A stretch of DNA of 17,129 nt from an uncultured Lachnospiraceae bacterium. Lineage in GTDB: Bacteria > Bacillota > Clostridia > Lachnospirales > Lachnospiraceae. Below the pieces are notes generated by a model. The model searched no databases, was not told the DNA's origin, and worked only from the letters and a program-made list of their open reading frames with translations. The DNA is taken from assembly GCA_910583965.1 (NCBI GenBank), contig CAJUAE010000078.1, positions 1 through 17,129 of the forward strand. Direction: 5' to 3'. Positions 1 through 7,249 of this stretch are shown here, piece by piece. Position 1 is the stretch's first letter; each line of letters opens with the position of its first letter. The translations under genes were made by a program, and so were the position numbers.

Positions 1-3000
1 TCTCTGCCCGCACGCAGTACTGTGCCATTATCCTTATCTCGAATTTCCTTAATTTCGAGTCGTACTGGTGTTCCGTTATTATAACTTAACTGCTTTGCTC
101 CTGTTGTAATCGCAAAAGACGCCGCAGATTTAGGGGTAATGGTAAACGTTAGGCGTATGCTATCATGCAGATAATCATTTCCTGTGAGTGTTACGATTGC
201 CTTCCCTGCGTTGATATTTCTGCTGTAATCCACTGTGTAGGGAAGTGCATACCATTCCTCTGTGTCTTTGATTGGAGCAAACTGTCTTAATTCTGCGTCC
301 GTGAGCGTGATCGCCTCTCCAGTATATTGTTTCTCGATTGTCTGCGCTGCTTCAAAATCAACTGCCTGCTGCATGGTTGCCTTTGTAATGTTGAATTTTA
401 CTGTCGCGCTTCCTTTGTAGATGCCGTCTGATTTTGCCTTGTAGGTCACAACTGCTTTTCCAGGTTTATTGTTATTTTTGATTGTAAACGTATACTGATC
501 TGTTGCAATTTCCTGTCCTTCCAAATCCAAAATTCGATATTCATCCACTGTAATAGGCTTTTTGAGATATGGTTGGTCTGGAATGGTGGGAAGTGTAAGC
601 TTTTTGAGTTCCCGTTTTACAACACTGTATCGTTTGGTTTTGGTTCCTGTATAGTTACCATTTGGTTTTGCTGTCACTGTGAGCATAGCTCTTGACGACA
701 CTTGCGTATTATTTTCTGCAATAATGTTGCAGTCATCTGCGGATACGAATAATTTTCCAGCTTTTATGGTAATCTTTTCTGGCAGCACTGCCTGTTTGGT
801 ATAATATGCACTAGAAACGGTAACAGAGGACAATGTTGCAGGTTTTATTTTAAAATAGCGAATGGTTGCATCTTCATCTATCTCATAGTTGTCAGATACT
901 TGTATCTTCACAAAAGCTTTTGCTGCCACGCTGCCATCACTTTCATAGGACACATTTATGTTATTTCCATATTCATAGGTATAATCTCTGCCCGCTCCTG
1001 CCTTTAATACCTTTTTGCCATCAAGCACTTTGACTGTCGGTCGCAGTTCTTTTTGTGCATATGTTTGATCTTTGATTGGCTGTATTGCAGTGCGATCTAA
1101 CTTTTTCTTTTGAATTGTAAAATTCAGACTGCGCGAACCCGCATAGCTTCCTTTTCCAGTGATTATCGCTTTCGCTTCTCCTGCATTAACATTGTTGGCA
1201 TAAACAATTGTGTAGTTAGACGTAGTAATTGTCTTGCCATCTATGTCCGTAATTGTAGGTTTTGGTTTTTGCGCCTTACCATTGTAAGTCAATGTACTGT
1301 TTTCTTCTGAAAACTGAATCCGCAAACTGTTAATATCTCTTTTGCTTACAATATTTTTCTTGAGGGCACTTGGTTTGTTTTTTACCTGATAATTTTCCAA
1401 AAGTGTGATTTCTGCATCATACTTTTCTCCTAACAGAATCGCATTAAGTGTAATCTCAGTTGTTGTGCCTGCCTGATATAAAACCGCTTTATATTGTGTC
1501 TGGTCTAGCTCCGTTTTTCCAGCAAGCACACGTATTCTGCTGTTTGGTCCATCATAGGCAAGCTGTACGCTAATGCTACTCGCTGCAATCTGCTTTGGCA
1601 CAATCGAAAAAGGTTGTATCAATTGTCCTGCATAATTTCCAATGCCGCTTACAATCACTTTGGGCGCATTTGTGTCTTCTATCCCTGCTGCCGTTACATT
1701 ATTTTCATATATTACAGTGTAATCCTTATTTTTCTTTAACGTCTTTTTATTCCATTTTACTGAGACTGCTGGTGTCAACGCTTTGTCTGCAAAGGTCGCT
1801 TTTGCAACGGTCACTGCAAAATCAGACGTAATATTTTTGGGTACTATTTGAAAAGTCTTTGTCACTTTTCCCTGACAGTTTCCTTTTCCTGTCACAGTGA
1901 TTGTGGCAGTTCCAACATTTGTATTCTGTTTGTATGTTACAGAATAACTTTTTGTTGGAACCTCTGCCCCATATGCTGTTACCTTGACCGTAGGTTTTAT
2001 TGCACTTCCTGTAAAAGTGCAGGCAAGTGTCCCGTCAGGCAAAACACTGCTGTCCTCCGCTGTACTAGCAATGCTTACCATATCCTCTGACAAAACAGTT
2101 TTGACAATGGTAACAGTTACCCGAATTTGTCCAGTATAATTATTGATTCCTGTAATATCCACTGTATAGTTTCTTGCATTGCAAGGCTGTTTGTTATAAA
2201 CAATTGTGTAGTCTACATCTTTTATAAGTTGCGCGGAGCCATTCTGAATCATTAAATTATCCTGAATCGCACCATTGTATTGCAAAGTGGTGGATTCTAT
2301 CATTTCTTCTGTAATCGTTTTGGGATAAATGGTAAATGTCTGCTCCACAACTCCTGTATACTTTCCAATTCCTGTAATGACTGCCTTAGGTGCATTCTGT
2401 GTCTCTTTGTCTCCCACGAAAGTATTGTTGCTATATGCAACTGTATAATCAACATCTTTTGTAAGCGGTTCCCCCATATAATGAATGTCTATCTCTGGTT
2501 CATTTTGCGTACCATTATATTCCTGTGGTGCAATCTCTCGCACCATCTCAGAAGTCAATTGTCTATTTTCCTCTGGCACATCAAACTCACCGTCACTGGT
2601 GTATGCTTTTATTCGGTAAGTGCCTTTTGAGGCTGCATCCTGCCAACCATTTGCATTTTGATAAAAGGTCTCTCCTGGATTGGACTTTGCAACAAACTCA
2701 ACTGCCTTCGCATTGGTATAAGACTGATCAATAAAGATGGCTGCTCCTTGTTCTCCATTAATTTGCCCATTTGATAAGGTTACAACAACACTAAAGGTCT
2801 CTCCATCTACCACAGTAGCATATTTTTCAAGTGCAATGGTATGATATCCCTCAAATGCTGTCGTACCTGTCTCACGTGCGGAAAGTTTGCCGGACTGCGG
2901 GTCAGATACATCTGTCAAATCTGTATATATTTCCACCTCATAGTCTGTCTCTATAGATTTAATGCCAATCCCAACCGCTTCAATCACTTGGTTCCCCGTG

Positions 3001-4808
3001 CTTTGATACACTGCTGCTGCCGTAATAGAGTCATCGCTCTCATATCTTACTCCTACAGAGCCATCATGCTGATAGATATGGTCATAATTATCTGCTTCCT
3101 CATATTCAAAGGCAAATATTGTGTTGGCTAAAGATGCCTCCTCATATGACATCCAAAAATATCCATCATCGCCATAGCCTTCTCCCCAACTATTTTTAAT
3201 TAGCCATGCACCATTATTTTTGGGAATAAAACAAATTTCTGCCTCCAAAAATACGGGATCCTGATTAATTGCAGTATACTTAAAATTATTTTTATCAAAA
3301 TTATCGTCCCAGCCTACAATTGCAATTGCATGATTTCCACCTTCGTTATAGTCATTATAATAAACAGTAGGACCAGTATAACCTTCAACATAATTACTAC
3401 TGCGAGACTCACTATGTTTATAGGACGCCGCGACTGCGCCATGCTTTAGTATCATTTCTTTAATAGAATCTGTATTATTTTTATTGATCCAATAAGCGTT
3501 TCTTAAATGTACGAAATCCGTGTATGCATACTCTTGTGGCACATTTATCTCTTTTGTTAGTTTCGTCTGGTCTGCACTTGGATATACCATACTTGCATGG
3601 GTTCGCTCATCTGCCACGCCAGTCCATCGCGCCAGTGCAAATGTTGTAAACATACTGTTGCCACCATTGTTTACCTTTTCCGCCATCAGAGGAATCACTT
3701 TGTCCCCTTCCAATCCGCCGTCTGGTCCTTCTATATTTTCATTATAAAAAAAGTTAATCAGATGCGGCTCCGAAAGGTTTACCTCTTTTCCTGTCTGTTT
3801 TTTATAAATGCTTTCTGCGGGTGCAATCGCGGCAAAGGACCAACAAGCCCCCCAGTCTCCTTGGTCTTTAATCGCTGTGTCTTGATTGTCCTCCACAGCA
3901 GAATATCTGTCTGGCAGACTATCTCGTATGGAAAATAAAGAAGCCTCCTGGACCTGTTCAAGCGGCTGCGCTTCCATTCCACTGTCCATATATCCAGAAA
4001 ATACAAATCCATCAGACTCCATTTTCTGATTTAGTTCATCCTTTAATCGCTCCTCAATTTCTTTTATCTGGTCTTTGGTAAGATGCGATTTACTTTCTGG
4101 TTCTGTCAGCGTTTCGGTTTCTAGTTCTGTTTCTGTCTCGTTTTCTGTTTTACTCTCTGTTTCCGTCTCTGTCTCCGTTTCTGTTTGTAATTCTGTTTGC
4201 GTTTCTGTCTCCGTTTCTATAGGTGTACTGGAATCACTTTGCGTCTCCGTTTCTATAGGTGTACTGGAATCACTTTGCGTTTCCGTCTCTATTATCGAGC
4301 TTGACTCAGATTGTGTTTCTGTAGTTGTCTCTGTGTCCAGTTCTGTATTTGTTTCCGCTTCTAGCTCTGTAGTTGACTCTATCTCTGATTCTGTACTTGT
4401 CTCATCACTTGTCTCTACAGTTGTATTCGTCTCGGTTTCTGTGCTGGTTTCAATTTGGTTATCTGTCTCTGTATTTGATGCTGCTTCTGACTCTGCACTT
4501 GTTTCTGCATCTGTTTTTGATTCTGTCTCTAACTCCTGTTTTGTTGTGTTGTCTGATTCCGCTACAGCGGAAGTCATTGTACTTATTATTGATTCTTCTG
4601 ATTCCAATTCGCTAACAGTTCTGGTTTCTTTCACTTCTGATGCAATGTCACTCATTGATTCTGTATTGTATTGTAATGCTTCTTCCGTCTGTAATCTCAC
4701 AGATGAGAAATTATGTATATTTTCAGCAGCATATGTATCTACACTTGCAGTAATGCACGTTACCATGCACAAAATTCCTGCAATCGATTTTCTTATCCTA
4801 TTATGCAT
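1..4808 (-). CDS. Secreted C1A (papain-family) cysteine protease with lectin-like domain and tandem Ig-like repeats, partial at C-terminus
   Basis: The frame is open from ATG 4808 to the window edge (1602 codons, no stop), so the C-terminus is missing. The start has a GAGGAG ribosome site just upstream. Residues 1-28 form a signal peptide ending TYAA. Residues about 75-240 are a Glu/Thr/Ser-rich low-complexity spacer. Residues about 295-555 are the papain-type domain: oxyanion Gln316, nucleophile Cys322 in GDWGACWSFAA, His493 in GGNHAIAIVGWDD, and Asn539 in KNSWGEGYGDDGYFW, so it looks catalytically complete. Residues about 558-743 match the lectin-like domain that often follows clostridial C1 proteases. 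From about 745 onward there are roughly ten Ig-like modules of 75-95 residues, each ending in a signature such as GIGKYTGVVEQTFTI or GKGSYAGSRSLNFTI. It is probably a cell-surface or secreted protease. The substrate and the anchoring signal cannot be seen. It is transcribed separately from the upstream operon, which has its own terminator. Confidence 0.93.
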   Translation of the reverse strand, partial: MHNRIRKSIAGILCMVTCITASVDTYAAENIHNFSSVRLQTEEALQYNTESMSDIASEVKETRTVSELESEESIISTMTSAVAESDNTTKQELETESKTDAETSAESEAASNTETDNQIETSTETETNTTVETSDETSTESEIESTTELEAETNTELDTETTTETQSESSSIIETETQSDSSTPIETETQSDSSTPIETETETQTELQTETETETETESKTENETETELETETLTEPESKSHLTKDQIKEIEERLKDELNQKMESDGFVFSGYMDSGMEAQPLEQVQEASLFSIRDSLPDRYSAVEDNQDTAIKDQGDWGACWSFAAIAPAESIYKKQTGKEVNLSEPHLINFFYNENIEGPDGGLEGDKVIPLMAEKVNNGGNSMFTTFALARWTGVADERTHASMVYPSADQTKLTKEINVPQEYAYTDFVHLRNAYWINKNNTDSIKEMILKHGAVAASYKHSESRSSNYVEGYTGPTVYYNDYNEGGNHAIAIVGWDDNFDKNNFKYTAINQDPVFLEAEICFIPKNNGAWLIKNSWGEGYGDDGYFWMSYEEASLANTIFAFEYEEADNYDHIYQHDGSVGVRYESDDSITAAAVYQSTGNQVIEAVGIGIKSIETDYEVEIYTDLTDVSDPQSGKLSARETGTTAFEGYHTIALEKYATVVDGETFSVVVTLSNGQINGEQGAAIFIDQSYTNAKAVEFVAKSNPGETFYQNANGWQDAASKGTYRIKAYTSDGEFDVPEENRQLTSEMVREIAPQEYNGTQNEPEIDIHYMGEPLTKDVDYTVAYSNNTFVGDKETQNAPKAVITGIGKYTGVVEQTFTIYPKTITEEMIESTTLQYNGAIQDNLMIQNGSAQLIKDVDYTIVYNKQPCNARNYTVDITGINNYTGQIRVTVTIVKTVLSEDMVSIASTAEDSSVLPDGTLACTFTGSAIKPTVKVTAYGAEVPTKSYSVTYKQNTNVGTATITVTGKGNCQGKVTKTFQIVPKNITSDFAVTVAKATFADKALTPAVSVKWNKKTLKKNKDYTVIYENNVTAAGIEDTNAPKVIVSGIGNYAGQLIQPFSIVPKQIAASSISVQLAYDGPNSRIRVLAGKTELDQTQYKAVLYQAGTTTEITLNAILLGEKYDAEITLLENYQVKNKPSALKKNIVSKRDINSLRIQFSEENSTLTYNGKAQKPKPTITDIDGKTITTSNYTIVYANNVNAGEAKAIITGKGSYAGSRSLNFTIQKKKLDRTAIQPIKDQTYAQKELRPTVKVLDGKKVLKAGAGRDYTYEYGNNINVSYESDGSVAAKAFVKIQVSDNYEIDEDATIRYFKIKPATLSSVTVSSAYYTKQAVLPEKITIKAGKLFVSADDCNIIAENNTQVSSRAMLTVTAKPNGNYTGTKTKRYSVVKRELKKLTLPTIPDQPYLKKPITVDEYRILDLEGQEIATDQYTFTIKNNNKPGKAVVTYKAKSDGIYKGSATVKFNITKATMQQAVDFEAAQTIEKQYTGEAITLTDAELRQFAPIKDTEEWYALPYTVDYSRNINAGKAIVTLTGNDYLHDSIRLTFTITPKSAASFAITTGAKQLSYNNGTPVRLEIKEIRDKDNGTVLRAGR
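4211..4282 (-). repeat. 36-bp tandem duplication inside the acidic spacer of the C1 protease gene
   Basis: Two adjacent 36-bp units (4211-4246 and 4247-4282) differ at a single base near their ends. They encode a repeated 12-residue block containing QSDSSTPIETET. They sit in a longer run of degenerate GTTTCT/GTCTCT hexamers (about 4100-4560) encoding Glu-Thr pairs. All units are multiples of three, so copy-number changes would keep the frame. Confidence 0.9.
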
Positions 4809-5103
4809 TGATTTTCTCCTCATAATTATATAGCCTCTTGGAATCTCCCTTGCACCTACTTTGCCGCATTTTTGTTATATACACACAAATTTAATCAATG
4901 TGTACCTTTTAAATTACTCGCATCTATAAAAATCCTTCTCGCAATATCAGGGGCAAAAAGACTTTGAGCGTCTATTGTATATCTTTTTTGTTCAAAATTT
5001 AAGTTATTGTTAACCCTTTAGTAAACACTATTCTTTTTTCTTATTTTACATCAACTATCACATGGATATCAAGAATGAAAAAACAGGAAATATCACTTTG
5101 TTT
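4809..5103. other. Intergenic region upstream of the C1 protease
   Basis: No gene is seen. On the minus strand the segment should hold the protease promoter. A TATACAAT box (around 4975-4982) is a possible -10, but no convincing -35 lies at 16-18 bp from it. A short inverted repeat TACACA/TGTGTA flanks 4880-4905. The ribosome site GAGGAG is directly before the start codon. Nothing matches a riboswitch that I recognise. Confidence 0.4.
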
Positions 5104-5262
5104 ACAAAACTGTTACTTTTCACACCCGCGCCAAAGTAGTGGGAATCATGCGCCAAAATGCTTGCCTTTTAGCATTTTGTGTGCAAAATCTGTTATAATT
5201 CACACCTCAATAACTTATAACATGATAAAAACTGGCGTGGGTGTGAATTGTAACACAAAACT
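5104..5262. mobile_element. MITE-like element, copy 1, with 8-bp target-site duplication
   Basis: The element proper is 5112-5254 (143 bp). Its ends are 22-bp inverted repeats, GTTACTTTTCACACCCGCG... and ...GGGTGTGAATTGTAAC, matching at 19 of 22 positions. It is flanked by the perfect 8-bp direct repeat ACAAAACT at 5104-5111 and 5255-5262, the mark of transposition. It encodes no protein. Inside are a hairpin (CAAAATGCT 5154-5162 with AGCATTTTG 5171-5179) and a second inverted repeat (GTTATAA 5192-5198 with TTATAAC 5215-5221). The copy at 15116-15258 is identical over all 143 bases. The 8-bp duplication fits several IS families, so the parent transposase cannot be named. Confidence 0.9.
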
Positions 5263-5307
5263 TGTTCCCATTCACGCCATATTTAATTTTAGCACAACTT
5301 AGGTCAT

Positions 5308-5344
5308 TGAAAACAATAAAATAGGGAAGATTTCTCTTTCCCTA
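5308..5344 (-). terminator. Rho-independent terminator of the ABC/Hsp90 operon
   Basis: Read on the minus strand, the arms TAGGGAAAGA and TCTTCCCTA form a stem (5343-5322) followed by a T-rich tract TTTTATTGTTTTC. It lies about 105 bp beyond the stop codon of the lipoprotein gene and separates the five-gene operon from the C1 protease gene. Confidence 0.8.
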
Positions 5345-5449
5345 CTCTCGTTGTGTCGCCTTAGTGGTATACTTTCTATACACAAAGAGATACATAATAA
5401 TATCTGTATACAAACTATGTGCAAAAATTATCTTCTCCACGCACTTTCT

Positions 5450-6040
5450 TTATGGATCTATTTCCTCAGTTTCCGTACTTTTTAGTGGATAGCGGCATGT
5501 TGCATTCCACAAAATCCACTCCTCATATCCGGCATCATACACCGCCTGTATCTGCTCTTGTATCTCTTTTTCTCCATAAGATATATGACCATTCACCCAC
5601 GTCGCTGTAAAGGACTGCAACCATGGACGTACAATAACAGTGTTTTGGTCTTCTTTTGTATCCTGTTTTAGTGTTTCCTGCGATAATAACAATGCCTGAT
5701 ATACGGTGTCATGTGGATGTGCATCTGGCACGTCAAAGCCAAACACTCCCGGTCCATAATGAGAAGGATAAACCATAGGGCTTAACACATCCACAACATT
5801 TCCAAGCGCAGCGTAATTTTGTTCAACACGCTCAATATCTGTATTTCCTTTTACTTTTGGGCGCTCTTTCTCTGGAAGTATCTCCTCCGTACTTGTAACT
5901 TGCTCCTCTGACAATTCTGTTGGCATTTCAACTATCTGCATATTATCGGTAAGTTCTGCCTGTTTGTTTCCGCATGACATTAGAAAAAACATTGCTACTG
6001 TTAAAAAAATAAATGTTTTTGTTCCTCTTATCCTTTGCAT
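5450..6040 (-). CDS. Lipoprotein with a truncated DUF4015 (glycosidase-like) domain
   Basis: This 196-residue protein begins with a lipoprotein signal peptide whose lipobox is LMSC, so Cys23 should be lipid-modified and the protein held on the outer face of the membrane. An acidic linker (about 29-60) follows. Residues about 66-183 match the C-terminal part of the DUF4015 putative glycosyl hydrolase family, including VDVLSPMVYPSHYGPGVFGF, IVRPWLQSFTATWVNG and QIQAVYDAGYEEWILWNA. That family is normally a barrel of roughly 300 residues. Here the short KVKG that usually opens the domain is followed at once by its distal part, so the middle appears to be deleted in frame. Its ATG directly abuts the TAA of the upstream gene (TAAATG), and its GGAGGG ribosome site lies inside that gene, so translation is probably coupled. 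It may be non-enzymatic or a decaying remnant. Confidence 0.85.
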   Translation of the reverse strand: MQRIRGTKTFIFLTVAMFFLMSCGNKQAELTDNMQIVEMPTELSEEQVTSTEEILPEKERPKVKGNTDIERVEQNYAALGNVVDVLSPMVYPSHYGPGVFGFDVPDAHPHDTVYQALLLSQETLKQDTKEDQNTVIVRPWLQSFTATWVNGHISYGEKEIQEQIQAVYDAGYEEWILWNATCRYPLKSTETEEIDP

Positions 6041-7249
6041 TTATTTTCCCTCCAAAAACACCTCCTGGTAATCTGCCTTCACGTGGTCATAATCAAACTT
6101 CGCTCTTACCTGTGCAAATTTTCTTCCATAAATATCTGCTTTTTTCTGCAAATAATCACTAAATTCTAGCGTTGACACTTGTCCGTTCTCATCTAACTCT
6201 AATTCTGGCAACGCAATAGAAATTTTATGGATACCGCCTTTATCCACCAAACAAAAGTAACACCACCACTGTAAAAATTCATACATATTTCCGATTGTCG
6301 TATGTTTGTTTTCGTCTTTAATATTGTCCAATGCTTGTTGCAAATCTTCCTCTATCCTGTCAAAATATCCACCATAAACGCCCATTAATCTCTGAAAAGA
6401 GCCATTATCTGGAGCGCATTGATTTTTGCGCTCTAGCTTGCTCCAATATTTCTTATAAAAGTAGTGAAATGCATCTATTCTGCCACTGCGCACAGACATA
6501 CACAACATGCACACATACATCGCATCCAACTGTACCATTTCACACTGTCTGTAACACCACTGATATTTTTGTGGAATATTTTTGTGAAGCATCTTTAACA
6601 TCAGTTCCTCTGCTTTTTGGTCTTGCCTTGTTAAAAGAAGCTGTCCCAAATACGGAAAATGACCACAGACGTAACAATATGTTCGTGCCATATCATCTGC
6701 ATAAACTAAAAATTTACGCGCAGCCTCCTGTGTTCGCTCCATATCCCGATACAACATGCCCAATTTTATCAAACCAGAATAGTAGGTGTACTCCTTGCCA
6801 AACTGAAGTGCTACCTGTTCATATCGCTTTAGAAAAATTTCCATTTTTGCATCATCAATCTGATAATACTCATAATATGCTTCAAAGATTTTCTCATAAA
6901 TCCAAGTATTTAAAGCCCCCAAAAGCGTATTGGGATAATTGGGAAGTTCCGCTTCCATATGTGCATCATAATCTTTATAATATATCTCTGCATATTTTAC
7001 AATCTCTGCATAATTATGAACACGACTATTTAGATTCAATAAATCATCTATGGTTTCAAAATATAAATACCATTCCTTCTCTTGTTTGGAAAGCTGTAAA
7101 ATTTTCTTAAGCATTGAGGACAGCGACTCATAATTCTGGTTATACATTTGATAACTGCCACGTGTCATATTTTGTACACTTCTCACCAGTCTGGCAAGAT
7201 TATCGTTCTTTAGTTGCTCTACCCCAACGCCAAAACCACTAAGCATCAT
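6041..7249 (-). CDS. Helical-repeat (TPR-like) protein coupled to the Hsp90-family gene
   Basis: I do not recognise a named family. The 402-residue product is almost wholly helical by composition, with repeated amphipathic segments rich in Tyr, Leu and Ala (for example RYEQVALQFGKEYTYYSGLIKLG and RTQEAARKFLVYADDMA), which resembles a tetratricopeptide-type solenoid. There is no signal peptide, so it is probably cytosolic. It has three CxxC pairs (Cys192/195, 247/250 and 330/333). The chosen start is ATG 7249, because GGAGGG at 7258-7263 lies 8 nt before it. The frame stays open to an ATG at 7285, but that one lacks a ribosome site. The start overlaps the end of the Hsp90 gene by 11 bp (ATGATGCTTAG), indicating translational coupling. 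A role as a chaperone partner or client adaptor is inference from that pairing. Confidence 0.8.
   Translation of the reverse strand: MMLSGFGVGVEQLKNDNLARLVRSVQNMTRGSYQMYNQNYESLSSMLKKILQLSKQEKEWYLYFETIDDLLNLNSRVHNYAEIVKYAEIYYKDYDAHMEAELPNYPNTLLGALNTWIYEKIFEAYYEYYQIDDAKMEIFLKRYEQVALQFGKEYTYYSGLIKLGMLYRDMERTQEAARKFLVYADDMARTYCYVCGHFPYLGQLLLTRQDQKAEELMLKMLHKNIPQKYQWCYRQCEMVQLDAMYVCMLCMSVRSGRIDAFHYFYKKYWSKLERKNQCAPDNGSFQRLMGVYGGYFDRIEEDLQQALDNIKDENKHTTIGNMYEFLQWWCYFCLVDKGGIHKISIALPELELDENGQVSTLEFSDYLQKKADIYGRKFAQVRAKFDYDHVKADYQEVFLEGK

Noticed and set aside
4075..4833. Plus-strand open frame of 252 codons rich in Ser and Val
   Set aside because: It is the antisense of the Glu/Thr-rich spacer and signal peptide of the C1 protease; the repeat composition alone keeps it open.
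4950..4990. GGGGCAAAAAGACTTTGAGCG as a relic of the 14224-14424 repeat
   Set aside because: Only a short partial match to GGGTCAAAAGGT, with no paired partner nearby.
5075..5302. Short frames through the MITE copies (also 15073-15327) sharing a peptide
   Set aside because: The shared peptide comes from the identical non-coding element; the inverted repeats and target duplications explain the conservation.
6331..7110. Plus-strand open frame of 259 codons
   Set aside because: It is antisense to the helical-repeat gene, has no ribosome site and shows no recognisable domain.
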